DNA from: Roseovarius halotolerans
GTDB lineage: Bacteria > Pseudomonadota > Alphaproteobacteria > Rhodobacterales > Rhodobacteraceae
NCBI RefSeq assembly: GCF_900172255.1
Contig: NZ_FWFU01000002.1
Coordinates: 682,001-746,000, forward strand
Length of the DNA stretch: 64,000 nucleotides
Direction: 5' to 3'
Shown piece by piece: positions 1 through 9,033 of the stretch. The number at the start of each line of letters is the position of its first letter. Positions within the stretch are counted from its first letter, which is position 1. The position numbers and the translations under genes were made by a program. The notes under the pieces are model-generated. The model saw only the letters and a program-made list of their open reading frames with translations. It was not told the DNA's origin and made no database searches.

Positions 1-2022
1 CTGGGCCTTGGCAATCTTGGCGCGCTGGGCTCCAAGCCCGTGATGGAGGGTAAGGCCGTCCTCTTCAAGCGCTTCGCCGATGTGAACTCGATCGACATCG
101 AGCTCGACACCGAGGACCCCGACGAATTCATCAAGGCCGTGCGCCTGATGGGGCCCACCTTCGGCGGCATCAACCTCGAAGACATCAAGGCGCCCGAATG
201 TTTCATCATCGAGCAGACGCTCAAGGAACAGATGGACATCCCCGTCTTTCACGACGACCAACACGGAACGGCGGTCATCTGCGCCGCCGGCCTGATCAAC
301 GCGCTGCATATCTCGGGCAAGAAACTGGCGGATTGCCGCATCGTCCTCAACGGCGCGGGCGCGGCGGGCATCGCCTGTATCGAACTCCTGAAATCCATGG
401 GCGCGCGCCCCGAGAACTGCATCGCCTGTGACACCAAGGGCGTCATCTACCAGGGCCGCACCGATGGCATGAACCAGTGGAAATCGGCCCATGCCGTCAA
501 GACCGACCTGCGCACCCTCGAAGAGGCGATGAAGGATGCCGATGTGTTCATCGGCGTTTCGGTGAAGGGCGCCGTGACCCAGGACATGGTCGCCAGCATG
601 GCCGATAATCCCGTGATCTTCGCGATGGCCAATCCCGACCCCGAAATCACTCCCGAAGAGGCCCACGAGGTCCGCGTCGACGCGATCGTCGCCACCGGCC
701 GCTCGGATTACCCCAACCAGGTCAACAACGTGCTGGGCTTTCCCTATCTCTTCCGCGGCGCGCTCGATGTCCACGCCCGCGCCATCAACGACGAGATGAA
801 GATCGCCTGCGCCGAGGCCCTCGCCAGCCTTGCGCGCGCAGATGTGCCCGACGAGGTCGCGATGGCCTATGGCCGCAAGCTGGCCTTCGGGCGCGATTAC
901 ATCATCCCGACGCCCTTCGATCCGCGCCTCATTCACACCGTGCCGCCCGCCGTGGCGCGCGCCTGCATGGACACCGGCGCCGCCCGCCGTCCCATCGTCG
1001 ACATGGAAGCCTATGAGCAATCGCTCAAGGCCCGTCTCGACCCGACCGCCAGCATCCTGCGCTCGATCAATGCCCGCGCCCGCAACGCCCAGGCCCGGAT
1101 GATCTTTGCCGAGGGCGACGACCCCCGCGTGCTGCGCGCCGCCGTGCAGTATCAGCGCTCGGGCCTTGGCAAGGCGATTGTGGTGGGCCGCGACGACGAC
1201 GTGAAAGCCAAGCTCGAGGCCGCAGGCCTCGGCGATGCCGTCCGCGAGATCGAAGTCACCAACGCCGCCAAAAGCGACCGCCTCGAGGACTACAAGGAAT
1301 TTCTCTATGCCCGCCTGCAACGCAAGGGCCATGACCGTCAGGACATTCACCGCATGGCCGCGCGTGACCGGCATGTCTATTCCGCGCTGATGTTGGCGCA
1401 TGGGCATGGCGACGGGCTTGTCACCGGCGCCACCCGCAAATCCGCCCATGTGATGGAGCGGATCAACCACGTTTTCGACGCCGATGCCGAACATGGCGTC
1501 GCCGGGGTCACGGCGCTCTTGCATAAGGGGCGGATCGTCCTGATCGCCGACACGCTGGTGCATGAATGGCCCGACGAGCATGACCTCGCCAATATCGCCA
1601 CCCGTGCCGCCGATGTCGCCAGCCACCTCGGCCTTGAGCCGCGCGTCGCCTTCGTCAGCTTCTCGACCTTCGGCTATCCGAAATCCGAACGCGCCGAGAA
1701 AATGCACCTCGCGCCCGGCGTTCTGGCGCGCCGTGGCGTGACGTTTGAATACGAGGGCGAAATGACCGTCGACGTGGCGCTCAACACGCTGGCGCAGGAT
1801 GCCTACCCGTTCCAGCGCCTCACAGGCCCCGCGAATATCCTCGTGGTTCCAGCGCGGCACTCGGCCTCGATCTCGGTCAAGCTGATGCAGGAAATGGCCG
1901 GCGCCACGGTGATCGGCCCGATTCTCGCCGGGCTCGACAACTCGATTCAGATCTGCTCGACCACCGCGACCGCCAGCGACATCCTCAACATGGCGGTGCT
2001 GGCGGCCTGCAAGGTCGGCTGA
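1..2022 (+). CDS. maeB: NADP-type malic enzyme with phosphotransacetylase-like C-terminal domain (5' partial)
   Basis: Malic enzyme converts malate to pyruvate and CO2 with reduction of NAD(P), linking the TCA cycle to pyruvate. The reading frame is open from base 1, so the gene begins upstream; 673 residues are visible. Against the usual length of about 750-760 residues, roughly 80-90 N-terminal residues are missing. The visible part starts in the malic-enzyme core, with HDDQHGTA at bases 250-273 and the nucleotide-binding loop NGAGAAG near base 350. From about base 1095 a second domain begins that resembles phosphate acetyltransferase. In MaeB-type enzymes this tail is generally regarded as regulatory (acetyl-CoA sensing), not as an active Pta. 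The convergent msrA follows after 9 bases. Cofactor preference (NADP or NAD) is inferred from the domain type only. Confidence 0.95.
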   Translation: MGLGNLGALGSKPVMEGKAVLFKRFADVNSIDIELDTEDPDEFIKAVRLMGPTFGGINLEDIKAPECFIIEQTLKEQMDIPVFHDDQHGTAVICAAGLINALHISGKKLADCRIVLNGAGAAGIACIELLKSMGARPENCIACDTKGVIYQGRTDGMNQWKSAHAVKTDLRTLEEAMKDADVFIGVSVKGAVTQDMVASMADNPVIFAMANPDPEITPEEAHEVRVDAIVATGRSDYPNQVNNVLGFPYLFRGALDVHARAINDEMKIACAEALASLARADVPDEVAMAYGRKLAFGRDYIIPTPFDPRLIHTVPPAVARACMDTGAARRPIVDMEAYEQSLKARLDPTASILRSINARARNAQARMIFAEGDDPRVLRAAVQYQRSGLGKAIVVGRDDDVKAKLEAAGLGDAVREIEVTNAAKSDRLEDYKEFLYARLQRKGHDRQDIHRMAARDRHVYSALMLAHGHGDGLVTGATRKSAHVMERINHVFDADAEHGVAGVTALLHKGRIVLIADTLVHEWPDEHDLANIATRAADVASHLGLEPRVAFVSFSTFGYPKSERAEKMHLAPGVLARRGVTFEYEGEMTVDVALNTLAQDAYPFQRLTGPANILVVPARHSASISVKLMQEMAGATVIGPILAGLDNSIQICSTTATASDILNMAVLAACKVG

Positions 2023-2031
2023 CGGAACCGA

Positions 2032-2694
2032 TCAGTTCACGAAGGGCGCATCCTGTCCCCACAGGTCGCGCACCCGTGCGTCGCGCTGACAGGCCTCGCG
2101 ATAGCGCTTGTAAGCCGACGCCTGGGATTTCGGGCCGAACCGCGTCAGGATCAGCTTGTCACCCTTGTAATAATCCTGGTGATAATCCTCGGCCTCGTAA
2201 AACGGCCCGGCATTCAGGATCGGGGTCACGACGCGCTTGCCAAGCTCCTTTTCCGCGTCCGCCTTGGCGGCCTCGGCAGCCTGCTTTTGCGCTGCATCAG
2301 AGACGAAAATCGCCGTGCGATAGCTGTCTCCCCGGTCACAGAATTGCCCGCCCGCATCCAGCGGGTCGACCGAGCGGAAGAACAGGTCATACAGCTGGCG
2401 TGCCGATACCTTGTCCGGGTTGAACCGGATCTCGACCGCCTCGTAATGCCCGGTGCCGCCGCGCGTGACCTCCTTGTAGGTCGGGTTCTTCACATTGCCG
2501 CCGGTATAGCCCGACACGGCCTCGATCACGCCCTCGACCTTCTCGAAATCGGCTTCCACACACCAAAAGCACCCCCCGGCCACGGTCAGGACCTGGGTTT
2601 CGGCGGCGCGCGCCTTGCCATGCTCGATGCCAAGGCCGATCACGATCAGCATCGCCAGCAGCCCGGCCTTTATGGTTCTTGTGCGGTTTCCCAT
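2032..2694 (-). CDS. msrA: Exported peptide-methionine (S)-S-oxide reductase
   Basis: MsrA reduces methionine-S-sulfoxide in oxidised proteins. The motif GCFWC at residues 41-45 carries the catalytic Cys (C42), and the GYTGG and EVRFNP-like blocks of the family follow. The first 31 residues are a basic, then hydrophobic signal peptide ending near ARA/AET, so the enzyme probably works in the periplasm. I chose ATG at 2694 because GGAGGG lies 6-8 bases upstream and the signal peptide begins there; an in-frame ATG 57 bases further up would add a poorly conserved extension. At 220 residues it has the expected size for an exported MsrA. It converges with maeB and is divergent from the aminotransferase at 2850. 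Confidence 0.93.
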   Translation of the reverse strand: MGNRTRTIKAGLLAMLIVIGLGIEHGKARAAETQVLTVAGGCFWCVEADFEKVEGVIEAVSGYTGGNVKNPTYKEVTRGGTGHYEAVEIRFNPDKVSARQLYDLFFRSVDPLDAGGQFCDRGDSYRTAIFVSDAAQKQAAEAAKADAEKELGKRVVTPILNAGPFYEAEDYHQDYYKGDKLILTRFGPKSQASAYKRYREACQRDARVRDLWGQDAPFVN

Positions 2695-2849
2695 GATGGT
2701 GCCCTCCATTTGACCCCAATCTGACCCATGCCAGCGCCCGCGCCAATTCACGCCCCCGTGTCCTCACGCCTTGGTGATCGCCATTTTACCCTTGGAAGCG
2801 GCGCACGCGCCCCTTAGCGTCGCCGCAAAACCGCAGGAGAGAGAGCGCC

Positions 2850-3758
2850 ATGACCGACCATCAGACAACCCATCAGGCCGAAGAAGACGCCCGTAATGAA
2901 AAGATCGGGATCTGGCTGAATGGTCGTATCGTTCCCCGTCACGAGGCCGTCGTCAGCGTTTATGACAGCGGTTTCATGCTGGGCGATGGTGTATGGGAGG
3001 GGCTTCGCCTCTATAACGGCAATTGGGCCTTCATCGACGAGCATCTGGATCGGCTTTTCGAGGCCGCAAAAGCCATTGATCTCGATATCGGCATGACCCG
3101 CGATCAGGTGTTTCAGGCCGTGATAGAGACACAAAAAGCCAATAACATGGAAACCGACGCCCATGCCCGCCTGATGGTGACGCGCGGCCCCAAGACCCGG
3201 CCATTCCAGCACCCTTCGCTCAGCCAGCAGGGACCGACCATCGCCATCATCATGGAACATTCGAGGCCCAGCATCGCGCGGCCGATCCACCTCGCGACCG
3301 TGCCCCATATCCGCGGGCTGCCCATGACGCAGGATCCCAAGCTCAATTCCCATTCCAAGCTCAATTGCATCCTGGCCTGCATCGCCGCCGAAAAGGCCGG
3401 CGCTGACGAGGGGCTGATGCTTGATGTGCATGGCTTCGTGAACACGACCAACGCCTGCAACTTCTTCATCGTGCGCAAGGGCGAAGTCTGGACCAGCACC
3501 GGTGACTACTGCATGAACGGCATCACCCGGCAAAAGGTGATCGACCTGTGCCGCGAAAATGACATCCCGGTCTACGAGCGCAATTTCTCGCTGGTCGATA
3601 CCTACGGCGCAGACGAGGCCTTTCTGACAGGCACATTCGGCGCGCAGACCCCTGTCGGCCAGATCGACGGACGACAGATCGGCGATGGCGCGCTGGGGCC
3701 GGTGACGAAACGTCTGCAAGGCCTGTATAAGGCTCTGATCCAGCGGGAAACGGCCTGA
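2850..3758 (+). CDS. Class IV (branched-chain/D-amino-acid type) PLP aminotransferase family protein
   Basis: A 302-residue fold-type IV PLP enzyme resembling branched-chain and D-amino-acid transaminases. Visible features are IWLNGRIVP (residues 21-29), the YDSGFMLGDGVWEGLR block, and the probable PLP lysine K170 in SHSKLN. In E. coli IlvE the segment after that lysine carries a Glu in SEG that contacts the PLP ring nitrogen. Here the aligned segment reads VNTTNACNFF, so by my hand alignment that Glu is Thr199. This suggests a changed reaction or substrate, and I do not assign branched-chain specificity. The start has AGGAGAG 9 bases upstream. Its TGA overlaps the ATG of the next gene (TGATG), implying translational coupling with a sulfotransferase-like protein. 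Confidence 0.85.
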   Translation: MTDHQTTHQAEEDARNEKIGIWLNGRIVPRHEAVVSVYDSGFMLGDGVWEGLRLYNGNWAFIDEHLDRLFEAAKAIDLDIGMTRDQVFQAVIETQKANNMETDAHARLMVTRGPKTRPFQHPSLSQQGPTIAIIMEHSRPSIARPIHLATVPHIRGLPMTQDPKLNSHSKLNCILACIAAEKAGADEGLMLDVHGFVNTTNACNFFIVRKGEVWTSTGDYCMNGITRQKVIDLCRENDIPVYERNFSLVDTYGADEAFLTGTFGAQTPVGQIDGRQIGDGALGPVTKRLQGLYKALIQRETA

Positions 3759-4471
3759 TGCGGATCGCGATGTGGTCCGGGCCGCGCAACCTTTCGACGG
3801 CCATGATGTATGCGTTCGGTGCGCGCGCCGACTGTGCCGTGACGGATGAGCCCTTCTACGCCGCCTATCTCGCGAAAACCGGCCTCAACCACCCGATGCG
3901 GGACCAGATCATCGCATCCCAGCCCACCGATCCGGATGTTGTCGCTGCACAGCTTTTGGGGCCGGTGCCGGGCGGCAAGGCGCATTTCTACCAAAAGCAC
4001 ATGACACAGCACATGATCCCCGGCATCCCGCGTGACTGGATGTCAGATGTCGTCAACGTGTTTCTCATTCGTCACCCCGCGCGTGTCGCCGCCAGTTTCT
4101 CGGCGAAATATGAAAACCCGACCCTTGCCGAGATCGGGTTCATCCAACAGCACGAACTTTACCAAACGCTTACCTCGGCAGGCGCTGCCCCCGTGGTGAT
4201 CGATTCATCCGATATCCGGCGCGACCCGGAAACCATGCTGCGCCGCCTTTGCGATTCGATCGGGTTGGAGTGGGATGAGGCGATGCTTTCATGGCCCGCC
4301 GGTGGCCACGCTTCGGACGGGGTCTGGGCCGCGCATTGGTATGGCGCGGTTCACCGCTCGACCGGCTTTGCCCCCGCCGAAGGTCCGCTTCCCGATCTCG
4401 AGGGGTCGGCGGCCACGCTCGCGCGCGATGCGATGCCCGCCTACGAAGCCCTTAGCGCCGTCGCCATCTGA
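3758..4471 (+). CDS. Sulfotransferase-like P-loop protein coupled to the aminotransferase
   Basis: A 237-residue protein beginning MRIAMWSGPRNLSTAMM, which resembles the 5'-phosphosulfate loop of PAPS-dependent sulfotransferases (residues 5-17). FLIRHPARVAASF (residues 102-114) resembles the 3'-phosphate-binding motif. The substrate cannot be read from the sequence, and a non-sulfotransferase P-loop role remains possible. The start codon overlaps the stop of the aminotransferase by one base, so the two proteins are probably made together. Plant proteins annotated as 'branched-chain aminotransferase-like' are, from memory, natural fusions of these same two domain types, which would support a shared pathway. 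It ends 89 bases before argG, which runs toward it; the gap contains two palindromes. Confidence 0.75.
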   Translation: MRIAMWSGPRNLSTAMMYAFGARADCAVTDEPFYAAYLAKTGLNHPMRDQIIASQPTDPDVVAAQLLGPVPGGKAHFYQKHMTQHMIPGIPRDWMSDVVNVFLIRHPARVAASFSAKYENPTLAEIGFIQQHELYQTLTSAGAAPVVIDSSDIRRDPETMLRRLCDSIGLEWDEAMLSWPAGGHASDGVWAAHWYGAVHRSTGFAPAEGPLPDLEGSAATLARDAMPAYEALSAVAI

Positions 4472-4487
4472 GCCGTATTTCGCATTC

Positions 4488-4556
4488 TGTACGAAACCTT
4501 CGGCGCGCTGGCCGAAGGTCGTACAAAAGCGGCGTACAAAACGTCTGTTTTGTACG
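4488..4556. repeat. Two adjacent palindromes with GTACAAAAC/TGTACGA arms
   Basis: The first inverted repeat has arms 4488-4504 and 4511-4525: TGTACGA, two unpaired A, CCTTCGGC, a six-base loop, then GCCGAAGG and TCGTACA. The second has perfect 10-base arms CGTACAAAAC (4533-4542) and GTTTTGTACG (4547-4556) around GTCT. They fill the gap between two convergent genes and could act as a two-way terminator, though neither has a long T tract. The GTACAAAAC core recurs at 57554-57629 between gltD and gltB. Confidence 0.75.
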
Positions 4557-4560
4557 GTGT

Positions 4561-5787
4561 TCAGCCCTTCAGGCGGCGGTCTCTCGCAGCCAGAAGTTTC
4601 AGCCGCAGCGCGTTCAGCTGGATGAACCCCGCCGCGTCCTTCTGATCATAGGCGCCCGCATCATCCTCGAAGGTCACATGCGCCTCGGAATAAAGGCTGT
4701 GCTCCGACCAGCGCCCGACCGTCCGCGCCAGGCCTTTGTAGAGCTTCAGACGCACCGTCCCGGTCACATGATGTTGTGATTTGTCGATGGCGGCCTGCAA
4801 CATCTCGCGTTCGGGGCTGTACCAGAACCCGTTATAGATCAGCTCCGCATAGCGCGGCATCAGCTCGTCCTTCAGGTGCGCCGCGCCCCGGTCCAGCGTG
4901 ATCTGCTCGATCCCCCGATGCGCCTCCAGCAACACCGTGCCGCCCGGAGTCTCATAGATCCCGCGAGACTTCATGCCCACAAAGCGGCCCTCGACCAGGT
5001 CAAGCCGCCCGATCCCGTGCTTGCCGCCCAATTCGTTGAGCTTTGTCAATATGTTAGCAGGGCTCATCGCCTCGCCATTGATGCTGACCGCGTCGCCTTT
5101 CTCGAACCCGATCTCGATGAATTCCGGCGTATCCGGCGCATCTTCGGGGTGCACAGTGCGCTGATAAACATAGTCCGGCGCTTCCACCGCCGGGTCCTCC
5201 AGCACCTTGCCTTCGCTCGACGTGTGCAACAGGTTCGCATCCACCGAGAACGGTGCCTCGCCGCGCTTGTCCTTGGCGATGGGGATCTGGTTTTTCTCAG
5301 CAAAATCAAGAAGTTTGCTGCGGCTGGTCAGATCCCATTCACGCCAGGGGGCGATCACCTTGATGTCAGGATTGAGCGCATAGGCCGCCAGTTCAAACCG
5401 CACCTGGTCGTTGCCCTTGCCCGTCGCCCCATGCGCCACCGCATCCGCGCCGGTTTCCTCGGCAATCTCCACAAGACGCTTTGAAATCAAGGGCCTGGCG
5501 ATCGAGGTGCCCAGCAGATACTGCCCCTCATAGACCGCATTCGCGCGGAACATCGGAAAGACGAAATCGCGCACGAACTCTTCACGGACATCTTCGATAA
5601 AGATGTTTTCCGGTTTGATTCCAAGAAGTTCCGCCTTCTGGCGCGCCGGCTCAAGTTCTTCTCCCTGGCCCAGATCGGCGGTAAAGGTCACCACCTCGCA
5701 ACCATATTCGCTTTGCAGCCATTTCAGGATGATCGAGGTATCAAGCCCCCCGGAATAGGCCAGCACGACTTTCTTGGGCGCGGACAT
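4561..5787 (-). CDS. argG: Argininosuccinate synthase
   Basis: ArgG ligates citrulline and aspartate with ATP to give argininosuccinate, the penultimate step of arginine synthesis. The N-terminal PP-loop AYSGGLDTS (residues 10-18) is the ATP pyrophosphatase signature, and the length of 408 residues is normal. I chose ATG at 5787 (MSAPKK) because GGAAGG sits 6-7 bases upstream; an ATG 18 bases further up lacks such a site. The gene is divergent from ilvA, with 144 bases between them, and converges on the sulfotransferase-like gene. Another arginine gene, argJ, lies at 27.4 kb, so the pathway is scattered. Confidence 0.97.
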   Translation of the reverse strand: MSAPKKVVLAYSGGLDTSIILKWLQSEYGCEVVTFTADLGQGEELEPARQKAELLGIKPENIFIEDVREEFVRDFVFPMFRANAVYEGQYLLGTSIARPLISKRLVEIAEETGADAVAHGATGKGNDQVRFELAAYALNPDIKVIAPWREWDLTSRSKLLDFAEKNQIPIAKDKRGEAPFSVDANLLHTSSEGKVLEDPAVEAPDYVYQRTVHPEDAPDTPEFIEIGFEKGDAVSINGEAMSPANILTKLNELGGKHGIGRLDLVEGRFVGMKSRGIYETPGGTVLLEAHRGIEQITLDRGAAHLKDELMPRYAELIYNGFWYSPEREMLQAAIDKSQHHVTGTVRLKLYKGLARTVGRWSEHSLYSEAHVTFEDDAGAYDQKDAAGFIQLNALRLKLLAARDRRLKG

Positions 5788-5931
5788 CGCTTTTCCTTCC
5801 GTCAAATATGCGCTCGGCGCTTAGCCGGTTTTGCCCGCAGGGGCAAGATGCCGCCCCCGCTCTCCGGTATTCCCTTGTATGCTTTGCGCCCCACCCTTGC
5901 CAGCGCGCAAACATTGCGCCAAGCAAGGACC

Positions 5932-7170
5932 ATGACAGATTTCCGCACCCTTGCCCAAGCCGCCGAAACCGCGATGCGCGACGTGTTCGAGCCCACGCCC
6001 CTTCAGCGCAACGATCACCTGTCCGAGCGTTACGGTGCCAACATCCTGCTCAAGCGCGAAGACCTCTCGCCGGTGCGTTCCTACAAACTGCGCGGTGCCT
6101 TCAACGCAATGCGCAAATGCCTGGCTCAGGATTCCGAGGTCTCGCAATTCGTCTGTGCAAGCGCTGGAAATCATGCGCAGGGTGTCGCCTTCATGTGTCG
6201 GCACTTCGGAGTGAAGGGCGTAATTTTCATGCCCGTCACAACGCCCCAGCAGAAGGTCGGCAAGACCGAGAAATTCGGCGGAGACGCGGTGACGATCCGG
6301 CTGACCGGCGACTACTTCGACGATACATTGGCCGCCGCGCAGGCCTATTGCGCTGAAATAAAGGGACATTTCCTGTCACCCTTCGACGACGAGGACGTCA
6401 TTGAGGGTCAGGCTTCGGTCGGGGTCGAGATCGAGGCACAGTCGGAGGTCATGCCCGATCGCATCATCATGCCGGTTGGCGGCGGCGGACTTTCGGCCGG
6501 TGTGCGCAGCTACATCGGTCACCGCGCCGCGCTGACACTGGTCGAGCCATCGGGCGGCGCCTGTCTTGGGGCCGCCCTTCGCGCCGGGCAGCCAACGCGG
6601 CTTGGTCATGTGGACAGTTTCGCCGATGGCGCCGCCGTCGCGCAGATCGGGGAAAAGACCTTTGCCCGCCTATCCGGGATAGATCCGCAGGATGTTCTGA
6701 CCGTCAGCGAAGACCGGCTTTGCACGACCATGCTCGAGATGCTCAATATCGAGGGGATCGTTCTTGAGCCCGCGGGCGCGCTGGCCGTGGATGTGCTCAA
6801 GGATCTTGCCGATGTCATCCGCGGTGAGACCGTGGTTTGCGTAACCTCGGGCGGCAATTTTGATTTCGAGCGCCTGCCCGAAGTGAAAGAACGCGCGCAA
6901 CGCTATTCAGGGGTCAAGAAGTACTTCATCCTGCGGATGCCGCAGCGGCCAGGGGCGCTGAGGGATTTCCTGACGATCCTGGGGCCGCAAGACGATATCG
7001 CGCGTTTTGAATACCTCAAGAAATCAGCGCGAAATTTCGGTTCGGTCCTGATCGGTATCGAAACCACGCAGCCCGAGAACTTCGCGCACATCCAGCGCAA
7101 GCTTGAGGCTGCGGGCTTCGAGTATCGCGACATTACCGACGATCAGGTCTTGGCAGAGTTCCTGATCTAA
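5932..7170 (+). CDS. ilvA: Threonine dehydratase (threonine ammonia-lyase)
   Basis: This PLP enzyme deaminates threonine to 2-oxobutanoate, the first step toward isoleucine. Signatures are the PLP lysine K52 in SYKLRGAFN and the glycine loop PVGGGGLSAG that holds the PLP phosphate. The C-terminal part from about residue 325 (KKYFILRMPQRPGALRDF) is one ACT-like regulatory domain. At 412 residues it is the shorter form with a single ACT-like domain, which leaves open whether the role is biosynthetic or catabolic. ATG at 5932 is preceded by AAGGACC; in-frame codons further upstream encode a low-quality extension. The stop overlaps the convergent Hpt gene by four bases. Confidence 0.94.
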   Translation: MTDFRTLAQAAETAMRDVFEPTPLQRNDHLSERYGANILLKREDLSPVRSYKLRGAFNAMRKCLAQDSEVSQFVCASAGNHAQGVAFMCRHFGVKGVIFMPVTTPQQKVGKTEKFGGDAVTIRLTGDYFDDTLAAAQAYCAEIKGHFLSPFDDEDVIEGQASVGVEIEAQSEVMPDRIIMPVGGGGLSAGVRSYIGHRAALTLVEPSGGACLGAALRAGQPTRLGHVDSFADGAAVAQIGEKTFARLSGIDPQDVLTVSEDRLCTTMLEMLNIEGIVLEPAGALAVDVLKDLADVIRGETVVCVTSGGNFDFERLPEVKERAQRYSGVKKYFILRMPQRPGALRDFLTILGPQDDIARFEYLKKSARNFGSVLIGIETTQPENFAHIQRKLEAAGFEYRDITDDQVLAEFLI

Positions 7171-7502
7171 ACCGTCTTGATCGGCGTCTTGCATCCGGCG
7201 GCGAAGACCACGCGGGATTGTTCGTAACTTGCGACGATAGCGTTCAGATCGACCTGGTCCGCGCAGCCTTGTGCTGCCGCGGTCTCGCCCGACTGACACA
7301 GGCCCGCAAAATCCGAGAACCCGAGATTAAGGGCGCTGCCTTTCAGAAAATGCAATTGCGCCTCGAGGTTGTCGCGGGCCGCGCCGCTGCGCAGGTCGTC
7401 GATCTCGGTCTCGACCTCCTCAAGGAACAGGCCGACGATCTCGTCGAACTCATCGGCGCCGATATCGGCCTGCAGTTCACTGATTCTGTTCCAATCGATC
7501 AT
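7167..7502 (-). CDS. Hpt (histidine phosphotransfer) domain protein
   Basis: A 111-residue stand-alone Hpt protein. The phosphorylatable histidine is H51 in LHFLKGSALNLGF, the standard HxxKGxxxxLG Hpt signature, and the rest is predicted all-helical. Such proteins carry phosphoryl groups between receiver domains and have no catalytic activity of their own. The gene is divergent from a response-regulator/PP2C phosphatase whose start is 143 bases away, which makes that receiver its likeliest partner. The region between them probably holds promoters for both. The 3' end overlaps ilvA by four bases on the opposite strand. Confidence 0.88.
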   Translation of the reverse strand: MIDWNRISELQADIGADEFDEIVGLFLEEVETEIDDLRSGAARDNLEAQLHFLKGSALNLGFSDFAGLCQSGETAAAQGCADQVDLNAIVASYEQSRVVFAAGCKTPIKTV

Positions 7503-7645
7503 GATGTCATCCCCTCTCCGGGCAGGTCGAGAATGCAGGCGAACCCGTTAATGCATCGCAAAAGCGAGCGGAAAGAAGACTGCAATTTTAGCATTCACAC
7601 CGCGTTAAAGCACAATGCGCTACCGAGGATTGCAAAGGCAAAAAG

Positions 7646-8932
7646 GTGGCACAATTGGGCGAATCCGTCGAAACGATCGAAGAACTCCAATCCGGCGGGC
7701 AGGCCATCCGCCGGATTCTCGTCGTCGATGACAGTCGCGTCCAGCGCAAGATCGTCAGCGCCTCCATCAGACGCTGGGGTTTCAGCGTGAGAGAGGCGGA
7801 TTCCGCCGCAGAAGCCCTTGAAATTTGCCGCCTGGAGCCACCTGACCTTGTCCTGAGCGACTGGATGATGCCGGGCATGACCGGGCTTGAATTCTGCCGG
7901 GAATTTCGCGGTCTTCCGCGCGAGGATTACGGGTACTTCATTCTTCTGACTTCAAAGAGTGAAAAGGAGGAAATCGCGCGCGGGCTTGACGCGGGCGCCG
8001 ATGATTTCCTGACCAAGCCCGTCAACGCCGCCGAACTGCGGGCGCGGATCGCTGCCGGAGATCGAATCCTCCGCATGGAACGGGAGCTGATCGACAAGAA
8101 CCGTCTGATCGCCTCGACCCTGGAGGAGCTGCAGAAGCTCTATGACTCCCTCGACAGTGACCTGATCGAGGCCCGCAAGCTGCAGCAATCGCTTGTCAGT
8201 GACAGGTATCGCGACCTTGGTGTGGCCGATGTCTCGCTTCTCCTGCGTTCCAGCGGGCATGTGGGTGGCGACCTTGTGGGGATGTTTCCCGTCGGGGAAT
8301 CCAGAATCGGTCTCTATGGGATCGATGTGTCGGGGCATGGCATAAGCTCAGCCCTGATGACAGCGCGCCTCGCCGGGTATCTCTCGGCCTCGGCGCCCGA
8401 TCAGAACATTGCCCTCTTCCGCACCAGGGGGGGCAGTTATCAAATGCGCCCACCCGCTGAAACGATTGTGGCACTGAACCGGCTGATCCTGGATGAAATG
8501 GACACCGAGCATTACTTCACGATGGTCCTGGCGGATGTCGACCTTGCCCGTGGCGAAGTGATCCTTGCACAGGCTGGCCATCCGCACCCTGCCGTGCAGC
8601 GGCGCAATGGGGCGGTATGTCTGGTGGGATGCGGCGGGCTTCCTGTCGGCTTGTTGCCCGATGCGGAGTACGACCAGGTGAAATTCCATATGGCGCCGGG
8701 CGAAAGACTGTTGATCCATTCGGATGGAATCGTGGAATGCTCCGATGCACAAGGGAGGCTTCTTGGGGATGACGGGCTGGAAGCCATCCTGCGCGACATG
8801 CGACACTCGCACGGGCCGGCCTTGCTGGAATCGCTGATCTGGAAGCTGACGGAGTTCTCGGGCGCCGATGATTTCCAAGACGACGTCTCGGCGGTTCTCC
8901 TGGAATTCAAACCGCCAGTGGCGGGGCTCTGA
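7646..8932 (+). CDS. Response regulator with PP2C/SpoIIE-type serine phosphatase output (RbaY-like)
   Basis: A 428-residue two-domain regulator. The receiver domain (about residues 22-140) has D28/D29, phosphoacceptor D72 in VLSDWMMPG and K124 in TKPV. A short coiled coil (about 140-175) leads to a SpoIIE/PP2C-type phosphatase domain with metal-binding GIDVSGHG, HSDGIVE and QDDVSAV. The domain order matches RbaY of Rhodobacter capsulatus, the phosphatase of the RbaVW partner-switching pathway that affects gene-transfer-agent production. Orthology is an inference, because rbaV and rbaW are not in this window. I start at GTG 7646, with AAAAGG directly upstream; TTG 7655 is an alternative. The gene is divergent from an Hpt protein that could feed its receiver. 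Confidence 0.87.
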   Translation: MAQLGESVETIEELQSGGQAIRRILVVDDSRVQRKIVSASIRRWGFSVREADSAAEALEICRLEPPDLVLSDWMMPGMTGLEFCREFRGLPREDYGYFILLTSKSEKEEIARGLDAGADDFLTKPVNAAELRARIAAGDRILRMERELIDKNRLIASTLEELQKLYDSLDSDLIEARKLQQSLVSDRYRDLGVADVSLLLRSSGHVGGDLVGMFPVGESRIGLYGIDVSGHGISSALMTARLAGYLSASAPDQNIALFRTRGGSYQMRPPAETIVALNRLILDEMDTEHYFTMVLADVDLARGEVILAQAGHPHPAVQRRNGAVCLVGCGGLPVGLLPDAEYDQVKFHMAPGERLLIHSDGIVECSDAQGRLLGDDGLEAILRDMRHSHGPALLESLIWKLTEFSGADDFQDDVSAVLLEFKPPVAGL

Positions 8933-8968
8933 GCGCGGCGATTGCAGTCACGCTTGCGTGCCGCGCCC

Positions 8969-8996
8969 TTGGACGGCGTGTTGCCCTGCCTATATA
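8969..8996 (+). promoter_or_regulatory. Predicted sigma-70-type promoter for hslO operon
   Basis: TTGGAC at 8969-8974 and TATATA at 8991-8996 are separated by 16 bases and lie 38 bases before the hslO start. No RpoH-type element was recognised here, although hslO is a heat-shock gene in E. coli. Confidence 0.5.
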
Positions 8997-9033
8997 GACG
9001 CGATATGCCAACTTCGGCACACAAGGAAATTCC

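Noticed and set aside
1095-2022. Calling the C-terminal part of the malic enzyme an active phosphate acetyltransferase
   Set aside because: In MaeB-type fusions this domain is generally regarded as regulatory, and I have no residue-level evidence for activity.
2814-3719. 301-codon minus-strand frame opposite the aminotransferase
   Set aside because: The plus-strand frame has clear family blocks and a ribosome-binding site; this one has neither.
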